A stretch of 40,791 nucleotides of DNA from Akkermansia muciniphila (GCA_945861535.1 CAMAUZ010000072.1:1-40791); one strand, 5' to 3'; shown: positions 23,387 to 31,106, counted from the first letter of the stretch. The notes: a model not told the origin generated them from the sequence alone. Made by a program: numbers and translations.

Positions 23387-25993
23387 ATGCCCATCAAGCG
23401 CGAAGAACTGGCCAAACAAATTGCCGACCGGCTGAACGTCCTCGCCAACCAGTTGAAGACCCGCTCGCGCGCGAGCTTCACCGACGCCAATCACTCGCTC
23501 GAGTTCGTCATGGCGCGGTTCTTCAACGCCCTCTTCGCTTGGAACCTCACCGACCTCAATGCCGTGCAGGCCAACTTCCCCGCCGCCGACCTTGGTGATC
23601 GCGCCCGGCGCATCGCGATGCAGATCACGAACGAGGAGTCGTCGCAGAAAATCAGCGGCACCGCGACCAAGGCCGCCGAACATCGGCTCGGCCAGCACTT
23701 CGACCGCCTCATCATTTTCTTCCTGCTCCCGCGCAAGCCCGGCCTGCCGAAGAAATTCGCACGCCCGCACGGCGCGTCCGAAATCGAGTGCTGGGACCTG
23801 ACCGACCTGCTGAAGCAGATGACCAACCTGCCGGACGTGAGCGCGCTCGCGGCGGCGGCGAAGGTCTTGGATGAAGAGCTGGGAAACACGCCCGCCGCCC
23901 TCAGCACCCTCCACACCCTTCCGCCCAATCCCCTCCACGCAGGCTTCGTCGGCCGCACCACCGATCTCGCCAAGCTCCGCGCGCTTAATCCCGCCGCGGG
24001 CGCGCACCTCACCGGGTTGCGCGGGATGGGCGGCATCGGGAAGACCGCGCTCGCCGTCGTCCTTGCGCACGAATGGGCGCCGCGCTTCCCGGACGCGCAG
24101 TTCTTCCTCGATGCCCGCGGCACGCAGCCGGACCCGCCCAGCGCCGGCAAGCTCATGGAGCAGGTCATCCTCGCCTTCCATCCCACCGCGAAGCTGCCCG
24201 ACGACCCCGCCGCCATCGCGGGCATCTATCGCGACGTGCTCGGCGGGAAACAGGTGCTCCTCCTCCTCGACAATGCGCGCGACGCCACGCAGGCCGCGCC
24301 GCTCATCCCGCCGGCGGGCTGCGCGCTCATCGTCACCTCGCGCCACAGCTTCATGCTGGGCAAGACCGCGCCGCACGATGTCGGCCGGCTGCCAGCGGCG
24401 GAGGCCGTCGCGCTGCTGCGGGAATACCACGGCGCGCTCGGGGATGCGGAGGCCGCCGCGCTGGTGAAGCTCTGCGCCGGGCTGCCACTCGCGCTGCGTC
24501 TCGCCGGGGCGCACCTCGCGCTGGATGCCGCCGAGCGCGGCGGCACGCCGGATGTCGCGGGCTATCTGAAGCTGCTCGGCGGCGGACGGCTGCAGCATCT
24601 CGATGCCGAGGCAGCCGAAGCGGGCGAAGTCACCATCTCCGAGACCCTGCGCCTGAGCGAAGCGCAGCTCGCGGAGGCGGAGCGCGCGGCGTGGCGCGCG
24701 CTCGGCGTGTTCACGGCGAGCTTTGATGCCCGCGCGGCGGCGGCGGTAGCTCGCCCCGAAGTAGCTCGACATTCCAGTGTCGAGACGCAGCCCGCCGACT
24801 CGACATTGGAATGTCGAGCTACCGAGATGCTCGGCCACTTCGTCCGCCGCAGCCTGCTGGAGCGCGAGGGCGCGGAACGCTTCAAGGTCCACGACCTCGC
24901 CGCCGACTACGCCCGCACGCAGCTCGACAACCCCGCCCGCACCGCCCTGCACCTTGCCCATGCCCGGCACTACACCGCGGTCGGCGATGAAGCCGATACC
25001 ATTTACATGAAAGGCGATGCCGTGGGCGGCCTCGCGCTGTTCGACCGCGAGCGCGCGCAGCTCGAGGCCGCCTACGCGTGGCTGGATGCCGAGGTGGGGC
25101 GCGGTGTCCTCACCGCGCCGCCGCCCGGTAGGGCCGCGCTGCCGCGCGGCCGTGGCAACGAAGTAGGTGACGCCTCCGCAAGTTCGTGGCGGGGTGAGGA
25201 CAACCCGCCCTACCTGGCCGCCGCCCGCCAGCTCCTCGATCTCGTGAATGCCGTGGTCTATACCGGGCAAGAACTGCGCTTCCATCCGCGCCAGCGCATC
25301 GCCTGGCTGGAGAGCCAGCTCCGCGCCGCCCGTCTCGCGAAGCACCGCGAGGCGGAAGGCAGCGCGCTGGGCAACCTCGGCCTCGCCCACGCCGACTTGG
25401 GCGACGCGCGCAAGGCCATCGCGTATCACGAGCAGGCGCTGGTCGTCAGCCGCGAGATCGGCGACCGGCGCGGGGAAGGCAACGCGCTGGGCAACCTCGG
25501 CAGCGCCCACTTCGCCTTGGGCGACGCGCGCAAGGCCATCGAGTTTTACGAGCAGCAGTTGGTGATCGTCCGCGAGATCGGCAACCGGCGCGGGGAAGGT
25601 AACGCGCTGGGCAACCTCGGCAGCGCCCACGCCGCCTTGGGCAACGCGCGCAAGGCCATCGAGTTTTACGAGCAGCGCCTGGTCATCGCCCGCGAGATCG
25701 GCGACCGGCGCGGGGAAGGCAACGCACTGGGCAACCTCGGCATCGCCCACAAGAACGTGGGCGACGCGCGCAAGGCCATCGAGTTTTACGAGCAGCACGC
25801 GGGCATCGCCCGCGAGATCGGCGATCGGCGCGGGGAAGGCAACGCGCTGTTCAATTCCGCCGTCGCGCACGACTCGCTGGGGAATCGTCCCGAGGCCATC
25901 GCCCGCGCGGCGGCGGCGCTGGCGATTTACGAGGCCATCGAAAGCCCGGCCGCCGCGCAGGTGCGGGCGACGCTGGCGAAGTGGCGCGGGTAG
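23387..25993 (+). CDS. SMEK-NB-ARC-TPR STAND protein, putative conflict/immune NTPase
   Basis: An 868-aa protein starting at ATG 23387. Residues 1-150 match the SMEK domain in character (FFNALFAWNLTDLNAVQANF, DLGDRARRIAMQITNEESSQ, then FDRLIIFFLL). An NB-ARC NTPase follows: Walker A GMGGIGKTA (213-221), Walker B KQVLLLLDNA (288-297), LIVTSRHS (314-321) and GLPLAL (365-370). A winged-helix-like segment runs to about 510. Five 40-residue TPR units occupy 657-856. In STAND ATPases the repeat domain senses a trigger, the NTPase oligomerises, and the N-terminal domain is effector or adaptor; applied here this is inference. The reading frame contains two palindromic repeat insertions (459-479 and 570-609), and its stop codon lies in a third repeat copy. 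No second effector gene is adjacent, so it may be a single-gene system. Confidence 0.88.
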   Translation: MPIKREELAKQIADRLNVLANQLKTRSRASFTDANHSLEFVMARFFNALFAWNLTDLNAVQANFPAADLGDRARRIAMQITNEESSQKISGTATKAAEHRLGQHFDRLIIFFLLPRKPGLPKKFARPHGASEIECWDLTDLLKQMTNLPDVSALAAAAKVLDEELGNTPAALSTLHTLPPNPLHAGFVGRTTDLAKLRALNPAAGAHLTGLRGMGGIGKTALAVVLAHEWAPRFPDAQFFLDARGTQPDPPSAGKLMEQVILAFHPTAKLPDDPAAIAGIYRDVLGGKQVLLLLDNARDATQAAPLIPPAGCALIVTSRHSFMLGKTAPHDVGRLPAAEAVALLREYHGALGDAEAAALVKLCAGLPLALRLAGAHLALDAAERGGTPDVAGYLKLLGGGRLQHLDAEAAEAGEVTISETLRLSEAQLAEAERAAWRALGVFTASFDARAAAAVARPEVARHSSVETQPADSTLECRATEMLGHFVRRSLLEREGAERFKVHDLAADYARTQLDNPARTALHLAHARHYTAVGDEADTIYMKGDAVGGLALFDRERAQLEAAYAWLDAEVGRGVLTAPPPGRAALPRGRGNEVGDASASSWRGEDNPPYLAAARQLLDLVNAVVYTGQELRFHPRQRIAWLESQLRAARLAKHREAEGSALGNLGLAHADLGDARKAIAYHEQALVVSREIGDRRGEGNALGNLGSAHFALGDARKAIEFYEQQLVIVREIGNRRGEGNALGNLGSAHAALGNARKAIEFYEQRLVIAREIGDRRGEGNALGNLGIAHKNVGDARKAIEFYEQHAGIAREIGDRRGEGNALFNSAVAHDSLGNRPEAIARAAAALAIYEAIESPAAAQVRATLAKWRG
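24761..24822. repeat. In-frame palindromic insertion in the STAND gene (family 'GTAGCTCGACATTCC')
   Basis: The left arm at 24761-24784 and right arm at 24799-24822 are 24-bp reverse complements with one mismatch, around a 14-bp spacer. The arms begin gtagctcgacattcca and end tgtcgagctac. A partial extra copy of the arm start (gtagctcg) precedes it at 24746. It encodes a low-complexity linker (residues 459-479) between the NTPase and the TPR part. Confidence 0.9.
25094..25213. repeat. In-frame 120-bp composite palindrome in the STAND gene (family 'GTRGGGCGCGGTGTCC')
   Basis: Ends gtggggcgcggtgtcctcac and its approximate reverse complement (ggtgaggacaacccgcccta) at 25193-25213, with an inner gccgcgc/gcgcggc hairpin. 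It is exactly 120 bp (40 codons, residues 570-609), so the frame is preserved. The encoded stretch is Gly/Arg/Pro/Ser-rich and unlike the flanking helices. Confidence 0.75.
25355..25954 (+). repeat. Five tandem 120-bp units encoding TPRs
   Basis: Units start at 25355, 25475, 25595, 25715 and 25835. The middle three are nearly identical at the DNA level (gcgcgcaaggccatcgag, gagatcggcgaccggcg and gggaaggcaacgc recur in each); the first is slightly and the last strongly diverged. Consensus protein blocks are EGNALGNLGSAH, DARKAIEFYEQ and AREIGDRRG. Confidence 0.92.
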
Positions 25994-26011
25994 GGCGCGG
26001 TGTCCGCACCC
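25990..26011 (+). repeat. Repeat end 'GTAGGGCGCGGTGTCC' carrying the STAND stop codon
   Basis: gtagggcgcggtgtccgcac matches the left end of the in-frame element at 25094 (15 of the first 16 bases). The TAG at 25991-25993 is supplied by the repeat itself, so the present C-terminus of the STAND protein was probably set by insertion of this repeat. Confidence 0.65.
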
Positions 26012-26060
26012 ACCCGGGTGGCACAGGCTACCAGTCGGTGCCGTCCGGCGACGTAGGTGA

Positions 26061-26270
26061 TTAGCGCCAAAGGCGCGGCTCATCCCAGCCTGGGGCAACG
26101 CCCCAGGTCAGCTGCCAGCCAATGAATTCAGGGCTGAAAGCCCGTTCCATCTTCCTGCTGAAGGATGATCCGTCCCCGCGATGGACCGCGCTTTCAGCGC
26201 TCCACTGGTAAATGGCTCGTTTCCTGGGGCATTGCCCCAGGCTGGTATAAGTCCGCGCCGTTGGCGCTAA
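26061..26270. repeat. 210-bp composite palindrome (TTAGCGCCAAAGGCGCGG)
   Basis: Starts ttagcgccaaaggcgcgg and ends ccgcgccgttggcgctaa. It contains paired blocks cagcctggggcaacgcccca (26087-26106) and ctggggcattgccccagg (26224-26241), plus a gggctgaaagccc hairpin. Non-coding, between the STAND gene and the VWA gene. Confidence 0.85.
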
Positions 26271-26361
26271 ACAGATACCGGTGTCCGCCCCGCGCCGCCC
26301 GCGCGTCCGAGCCGTCGGCGCACTCGCAACGCAGCCGGCGACGAGCTTCCCGCTGCGCCGG

Positions 26362-26502
26362 AGGGGCACCAAAGGAAACGGCCCACTCCCATTTCTTCGA
26401 TGCCCCTCCGGGGCACGGCGTTCTTCCGCGCCCCAACCGGGGGCCGCGGTCCGCCCGGCGGACCTTGCCCCCGGCTAATCTCCGTTGGTGTCCCTCCGGG
26501 AC
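26362..26502. repeat. Half copy of the 2914-3186 nested repeat
   Basis: The blocks atttcttcgatgccc, ggggccgcgg-like, cttgcccccggctaatctcc and gtccctccgggac occur in the same order as in the right half of 2914-3186. Together with 26061-26270 it accounts for most of the 673-bp spacer 25994-26666; no gene is seen in the remainder. Confidence 0.75.
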
Positions 26503-26666
26503 CAAAGCTGGCAAACACCGCGCCGCCCGTGCGTCCGCGAGGTTTTGGACTGCGCCAGCCCTCTGGCGCTTTTTCCCGCCGGGCGGGAGCCAACCGCGAA
26601 TGTTTCTGGTGTGGCCGGACCTCCGCCCGCGCCGGTCACGGTCGCTTCACCCCAAACGTGGCCGGG

Positions 26667-28562
26667 TCACGGCTGGGGCGGTTTGGTTGGTTCCTGCCAG
26701 TGCAGCACGTAGTAGCCTTGCTCGTCGGTCTCGAGCCAGCGGGGTTTGCTCGACGCCTTCTCCACGCCGCGCCAGTGGGCGGCCAGGGTTTGCAAGGCTT
26801 GGTCGCCTTTCATTCCATGGCGCACGAGATAGCAGCCCAGCACGGTGCCCGTGCGCCCGGCTCCATCCCGGCCGTGGACGTAAACACACTGTCCGGCGAC
26901 CAGCGCCGTGTCGATGGCATCCAGAATCGCCGCCATGTCGCCGGGACTGTCGGGCACGCCCGCATACGGCAGGGGGAAGCGCCGGTGCTCGACGGTTATA
27001 CCGCGCCACGTGGCCAGCCCCCGCACTTCGGATTCATACGGGACGAGTTCGCCTTCCGCGGTCAGATCGATGAAGCAGGTGACGCCGCAAACGAGATACG
27101 CCGCGAGGCGGGTCAGGGCTTCATGGTGATCCATGGCCCCGGGATATTCGCCGGCCAACAGACGCTTGGGGTGCAGCCAGTAGCAGTTGCCATGCGGCCG
27201 GGGCACGGCCTCCGTCATCGGTGTCGAGCCACCGAGTTCCTGCTCGGCCATCGCCCGCGTCAGGTAGCTGGGCGAAGGCAGGTCGGAGGTCCACTTCTGG
27301 GACGAGCTCATCCTGCGATAGCTCGCGCTGAGGTAGCTGGACTGCTTGCGCGCACGGCTGTCCCAGCCGCGTTCGGCGATCTGCCGTTCCACGTCGTCGA
27401 TCGAGCGCAGCGCGTCCGCCAGCCCCGGACTGGGCGGATAGCTGCGAAACTCGGCCGCCGTCTCGCGCAGCAGGGCTTGGGCGGCGTCGGGTTGGCCCGC
27501 ATCCATCCGGCGTGTCACTTCCTGCAAGACCTTGCCGGCGCGTTGCACGGCCACCCAGCCGATGACTTCGCCGTTTTGTTTCACCGCGCCGGGATCCTGC
27601 GTGGCCTGGATGCGAATCTTTTGCGTGAAGGTGCGGGACACGACGCTGTCGGCGGTGAGTTCGTCGCAGACCACTTCGAGGGCGAGCAGGTCCTCGCCTT
27701 CCAAGGTGGTCACGGGCTGGTTGTTGATGCACGGGAGCGGCAGCACCTCGAGGGCGAAGCAGACCACGCGCTCCTCGTCGCTCACGAAATCGCCGAGCGC
27801 GAACTCGTAACTGCCGTCGGGGAGTTGGACGACCGGGTATTCGCCGAGCGCGACCAGGGATTCGCAGAAATCGAGGCGCTTCAGACGCAGGCGGACATTC
27901 TGCGCGGCCAGGCGCTGCAGGCCGTCGAGTTCCGCGGTGAAGATGGCGGGCAGTTTCTCCGGTGAATTGGCGTCGTAAAACGTGCCGTTGGTCGAGCGCG
28001 CGAGTTCGGCCATGAGGTCTTCGTTGTAGGTACTGCCGAAGCCGAGGCAGGCGGTGCGGATGGTGTCGTGTTCGAGACCGGCGGCGACGAGGCGCTGGAC
28101 GGCGGCGGGTTCGACGATGCCGGAATTGAGGTGGCCATCGCTGAGGAGCAACAGCCGCCGGGCCGCGTCCGCCGGGGCTTTGCGCAGTTCATCACGGCCG
28201 AGGAGCCAGCCGCCGGAGAGATTGGTGTTGCCGTCGGGACCGATATTCGCGATGGCACTTTGCACCGCCGGTTTGTCCTTCACGGTCTGGAGCGGCACGA
28301 CGACCTGGGCGTTGGTCTCGAACGTCACGAGGGCGAAGTGATCGCCGGCGCGCAGATGTTTCACGGCGAGCGCGGCGGCCTGCTTCGCGTGTTCGAGCGG
28401 CGGACCGGTCATCGAGCCGCTGCGGTCGAGCACGAGGCAGAAGGCGGCGGGACGCGGGCGGGGCGCGGCGAGGGCGTCCGCATTGATGCGTACGGCGAAG
28501 AACACGGGCCGGGCCTGGTTGGCGAGGACGGTCTGGTGGTCGAGATGGGTTTCAATTTTCAT
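26667..28562 (-). CDS. VWA-domain protein fused to an inactive tyrosine-phosphatase-like domain
   Basis: A 631-aa protein; ATG at 28562 (MKIETHLDHQ) is chosen since upstream codons run into non-conserved sequence. Residues about 35-220 form a von Willebrand A domain with an intact MIDAS: Asp46-x-Ser48-x-Ser50 (DRSGSM), the Thr in GNTNLSGG and the Asp in LLLSDGHLNSG. A beta-rich and helical middle follows. From about 465 to the end comes a dual-specificity/tyrosine phosphatase-like domain ending VYVHGRDGAGRTGTVLGCYL. The catalytic Cys of the H-C-x5-R loop is Gly564 (codon GGC at 26871-26873); Arg570 is kept, so catalysis by the usual mechanism is not expected. No signal peptide is evident. It lies 94 bp downstream of purD on the same strand. 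A phospho-ligand-binding or scaffold role is an inference. Confidence 0.85.
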   Translation of the reverse strand: MKIETHLDHQTVLANQARPVFFAVRINADALAAPRPRPAAFCLVLDRSGSMTGPPLEHAKQAAALAVKHLRAGDHFALVTFETNAQVVVPLQTVKDKPAVQSAIANIGPDGNTNLSGGWLLGRDELRKAPADAARRLLLLSDGHLNSGIVEPAAVQRLVAAGLEHDTIRTACLGFGSTYNEDLMAELARSTNGTFYDANSPEKLPAIFTAELDGLQRLAAQNVRLRLKRLDFCESLVALGEYPVVQLPDGSYEFALGDFVSDEERVVCFALEVLPLPCINNQPVTTLEGEDLLALEVVCDELTADSVVSRTFTQKIRIQATQDPGAVKQNGEVIGWVAVQRAGKVLQEVTRRMDAGQPDAAQALLRETAAEFRSYPPSPGLADALRSIDDVERQIAERGWDSRARKQSSYLSASYRRMSSSQKWTSDLPSPSYLTRAMAEQELGGSTPMTEAVPRPHGNCYWLHPKRLLAGEYPGAMDHHEALTRLAAYLVCGVTCFIDLTAEGELVPYESEVRGLATWRGITVEHRRFPLPYAGVPDSPGDMAAILDAIDTALVAGQCVYVHGRDGAGRTGTVLGCYLVRHGMKGDQALQTLAAHWRGVEKASSKPRWLETDEQGYYVLHWQEPTKPPQP

Positions 28563-28656
28563 GCGCGCAGTTTGGTGGAGGGGCTTCGGCGGCGACCGTG
28601 GCAGAGAGGCCGATTTTTCGCACCAAAGATCGAGACCCAATCGACCTCGACCATGC

Positions 28657-29949
28657 CTACGGCAAGGCCTTCGCCGCGATGTCCCGGCGGAACTGCGCGC
28701 CAGCGAAACTGATTCTCGCCACCGCCGCGTACGCCTTGTCGCGCGCCAGCGCCAGCGTTTCGGCCCACGCCGTCACGCCCAGCACGCGACCGCCGTTCGT
28801 CACCGTCTCGCCGCCGACGCGCGCGGTGCCGGCGTGGAAAACTTTCACGCCGGGCAATTGCGCCGCGTCCGCGAGGCCGTGGATAACCTGCCCCTTCGCA
28901 TAGCTGCCGGGATAACCGCCCGACGCCATCACCACGCATACGGAAGCGCACGGACTCCATTGGAGCTGCACCCGGTCGAGCGTCCCCGCCGCGCTCGCTT
29001 CGACGAGATCGACGAGATCGCTCTCCAGCCGCGGGAGATACACCTGCGTCTCGGGATCGCCGAAGCGCGCATTGAACTCGAGCACCTTCGGCCCGTCCGC
29101 CGTGAGCATCACGCCCGGATACAGGATGCCGCGAAAGTCGATCCCCTCCGCCGCGCACCCGCGCACCCACGGGTCCAAAATCTGCCGCCCCACCGCCGCC
29201 AGTTCGGTGTCGCTCAGGAACGGCGCGGGCGAATAAGTCCCCATGCCGCCCGTGTTCAAACCCTCATCGCCATCCAGCGCGCGCTTGTGATCCTGCGCCG
29301 TCGGGAACAGCAGCGCGCGCTGGCCGTCGCACAACGCGTGCAACGAAATCTCCATGCCCACCAGCAGTTCCTGAATCACCACGCACTGCCCCGCCGCGCC
29401 AAACGCCTTGCCCACCATGATCTCGTCAATCGCGCGCTCGGCCTCGGCCACCGTGTTCGTCAGCAGTACGCCCTTGCCCAGCGCGAGACCGTCCGCCTTC
29501 ACCGCGCAACGTCCGCCGAGGCTGGCCGCGAATTTCTTCGCCGCCAGCGGCTCCCAAAACGTCCCCGACTTCGCCGTCGGAATCCCATGCCGCTCCATGA
29601 AATCCTGCGAGAACGCCTTGGAACTCTCGAACTGCGCGGCCTTCCGGTTCGGCCCCCAAATCGGCAAACCCTGCGCCAGAAACAAATCCACGATCCCCGC
29701 CGCCAGCGGGGCGTCCGGCCCCACCACCGTCAGGTCCGGCCGCTCGCGCAGCGCGAACTCGAGCAGCTTCGGCAACTCCTCCGCGCCCAGCGCCACGCAC
29801 TCGACCGCCGCGCCAGTCGCCGCGAGCCGCTCCTCCGCGATGCCCGCGTTGCCCGGCGCGCACCACAGCCGCGCCACGCGCCGCGACTGCGCCAGCTTCC
29901 ACACCAGCGCGTGTTCCCGCCCGCCCGAACCGATCACCAGAAGTTTCAT
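28657..29949 (-). CDS. purD: Phosphoribosylamine-glycine ligase (GAR synthetase)
   Basis: A 430-aa protein of normal family length. It joins glycine to 5-phosphoribosylamine with ATP, the second step of de novo purine synthesis. Recognised features are the N-terminal MKLLVIGSGGREHALVWKL, VVGPDAPLAAGI, the ATP-grasp segments CAVKADGLALGKGV and FPTAQDHKRALDGDEGLNTG, GGMGTYSPAPF, and the metal-binding VLEFNARFGDPETQ. ATG at 29949 is used because it places the invariant VIGSGGREHA at the very start; a GTG six codons upstream is possible. It begins only 18 bp after the stop of a RelE-type toxin gene, so it is probably co-transcribed with that toxin-antitoxin pair. No other pur gene is in the window. 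Confidence 0.96.
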   Translation of the reverse strand: MKLLVIGSGGREHALVWKLAQSRRVARLWCAPGNAGIAEERLAATGAAVECVALGAEELPKLLEFALRERPDLTVVGPDAPLAAGIVDLFLAQGLPIWGPNRKAAQFESSKAFSQDFMERHGIPTAKSGTFWEPLAAKKFAASLGGRCAVKADGLALGKGVLLTNTVAEAERAIDEIMVGKAFGAAGQCVVIQELLVGMEISLHALCDGQRALLFPTAQDHKRALDGDEGLNTGGMGTYSPAPFLSDTELAAVGRQILDPWVRGCAAEGIDFRGILYPGVMLTADGPKVLEFNARFGDPETQVYLPRLESDLVDLVEASAAGTLDRVQLQWSPCASVCVVMASGGYPGSYAKGQVIHGLADAAQLPGVKVFHAGTARVGGETVTNGGRVLGVTAWAETLALARDKAYAAVARISFAGAQFRRDIAAKALP

Positions 29950-29967
29950 CGTCGCATCAAACCGCAC

Positions 29968-30249
29968 TCAATAGACCTCGTCGTGCTTGCCCACCGCTTC
30001 GAGCAGAATGGCGTCGTCCCCATCCTGCACCACCAGCCGAAACACGATCCGCAAATCGTACGCCACCGAGCAAGCCCATGATCCTGCCAGCGCCCCTTTG
30101 AGCTTGTGGGTGTGGAGGCTCGGATGCCAGGGATCCTCGGCGAGCAGCGCCAACACCGCATGCAAATCTTTCGCCACCTCGGGATTTTTGCGCGCCAATC
30201 GGCGGGCGGAGCGGATGAACGAGCTGGAAGGAAGCAGCGCCCGTTTCAC
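29968..30249 (-). CDS. RelE/ParE-superfamily toxin (YafQ-like mRNA interferase)
   Basis: A 93-aa protein of typical toxin length. Sequence marks are SFIRSARRLARKNPEVAKDL at the start, then HTHKLKGALAGSWACSVAYD, LRIVFRLV and the terminal LLEAVGKHDEVY; the RelE-fold pattern HkLkG...W..... dlRivF...G.HDevY is clear. GTG at 30249 is selected because it overlaps the antitoxin stop by 4 bp (GTGA); frames further upstream translate antitoxin DNA. It likely cleaves mRNA at the ribosome when free of antitoxin; this is family knowledge. The C-terminal Tyr/His region looks intact, so it is probably functional. Confidence 0.88.
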   Translation of the reverse strand: MKRALLPSSSFIRSARRLARKNPEVAKDLHAVLALLAEDPWHPSLHTHKLKGALAGSWACSVAYDLRIVFRLVVQDGDDAILLEAVGKHDEVY

Positions 30250-30452
30250 GCGAGAATCTTGCGGAGGATTTGGTCCGGCGAAGCGGCCCGGCATTTGCCA
30301 TCCTTAAACTCCTGTCGTGCCAGTTTGACCTCGGCGATCAACGCCTCGCGTCGCCGCGCCGCCAACCGACGCTGCACCAGCGCCACCAAACTCTCCTGCT
30401 CCTCCGGCGAAAGGTCATCCACCGAATCCACGATCTGCGCAAACATGCTCAT
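30246..30452 (-). CDS. Antitoxin partner of the RelE-type toxin
   Basis: A 68-aa acidic-to-mixed helical protein (MSMFAQIVDSVDDLSPEEQE onward, then LVALVQRRLAARRREALIAE), typical of the small antitoxins that precede RelE/YafQ toxins. ATG at 30452 or the second ATG at 30446 can start it. The gene ends within the toxin start codon, so translation is coupled. The toxin-wrapping C-terminal part is the segment around ARQEFKDGKCRAASP. A DNA-binding domain is not obvious. The 226-bp divergent region to the CoA-binding gene should carry its promoter; it holds a degenerate cctgtcccctgtctcctgtc tract but no clear box. Confidence 0.82.
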   Translation of the reverse strand: MSMFAQIVDSVDDLSPEEQESLVALVQRRLAARRREALIAEVKLARQEFKDGKCRAASPDQILRKILA

Positions 30453-30678
30453 GCCCGAAATCCTACCCAGCACTCGTGCAGAAACAAGCGCGCCGGACGG
30501 CCCGCTCACGCCCGCCAACGCAACATCACAACCCCCAGCCCGAACACACCCTTGTGAAGAGCGGAGCCGCTCGCCGCGCGAGACGGCAGACGTGTTCCGC
30601 ATTCGCCGTCCCCTCCTGTCCCCTGTCTCCTGTCCCCAAAGCTTGCGCACCGCCACCAGCACGAAATACTCCGCGCCC

Positions 30679-31047
30679 ATGAAGACTGTAGCCATCCTCG
30701 GCGCCTCCAACGACCGCAACAAATTCGGCAACAAAGCCGTCCGCGCCTTCCTTCAGCACGGCGACCGCGTCTGGCCGGTCAATCCCAAGGAGACCGTGGT
30801 CGAGGGCCTGCCGGCGTTCCCGTCGATCACCGCCGTGCCCGAACGTCCCGACCTGGTCAGCGTTTATTTGCCGCCGCCGGTGCTGCTCAAGGTGCTCCCG
30901 GACATTGCGGCGCGGGGTTGTGGGGAACTGTGGTTGAATCCGGGGACTGATTCCGCCGAAGTGATCGCCGCGGCAGAGGGGCTGGGTTTGAACGTCATCC
31001 GCGCGTGCAGCATCGTCGCGCTCGGCATCTCCCCGGCGACGCTGTAG
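30679..31047 (+). CDS. CoA-binding domain protein (YccU-like)
   Basis: A 122-aa stand-alone CoA-binding (Rossmann) domain. MKTVAILGASNDRNKFGNKA provides the nucleotide-binding loop, followed by VWPVNPKETVVEG, LVSVYLPPPVLLKVLPDIA and a final ACSIVALGI. ATG 30679 is chosen although the frame is open back to 30106, because the family fold begins exactly here. The domain equals the N-terminal CoA-binding part of succinyl-CoA synthetase alpha subunits; single-domain members bind CoA and lack a known reaction. It diverges from the toxin-antitoxin operon. Confidence 0.9.
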   Translation: MKTVAILGASNDRNKFGNKAVRAFLQHGDRVWPVNPKETVVEGLPAFPSITAVPERPDLVSVYLPPPVLLKVLPDIAARGCGELWLNPGTDSAEVIAAAEGLGLNVIRACSIVALGISPATL

Positions 31048-31054
31048 TCCGCTG

Positions 31055-31106
31055 GAAAGAGAAAGAAAAAGAAAACCCCGGGTCGGCCCAAAACCCCGAC
31101 CCGGGG
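31055..31106 (-). terminator. Minus-strand Rho-independent terminator
   Basis: An 11-bp perfect stem (CCCCGGGTCGG at 31076-31086 with its complement at 31096-31106) around a 9-nt loop. Read on the minus strand it is followed by a long T-rich tract (complement of gaaagagaaagaaaaagaaaa). It faces transcripts coming from the 93-aa gene at 31292-31573, 186 bp downstream of that stop. On the plus strand the hairpin lacks a T tail. Confidence 0.8.

Noticed and set aside
25355-25954. Regular 120-bp repeats considered as a CRISPR-like array
   Set aside because: The period lies in frame, the repeats encode TPR helices, and there are no short conserved repeats with unique spacers.
23159-26098. A 979-codon minus-strand frame opposite the STAND gene
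   Set aside because: Repetitive Ala/Gly/Arg/Leu sequence that mirrors the TPR repeats; no recognisable domain, while the plus strand encodes SMEK, NB-ARC and TPR motifs.
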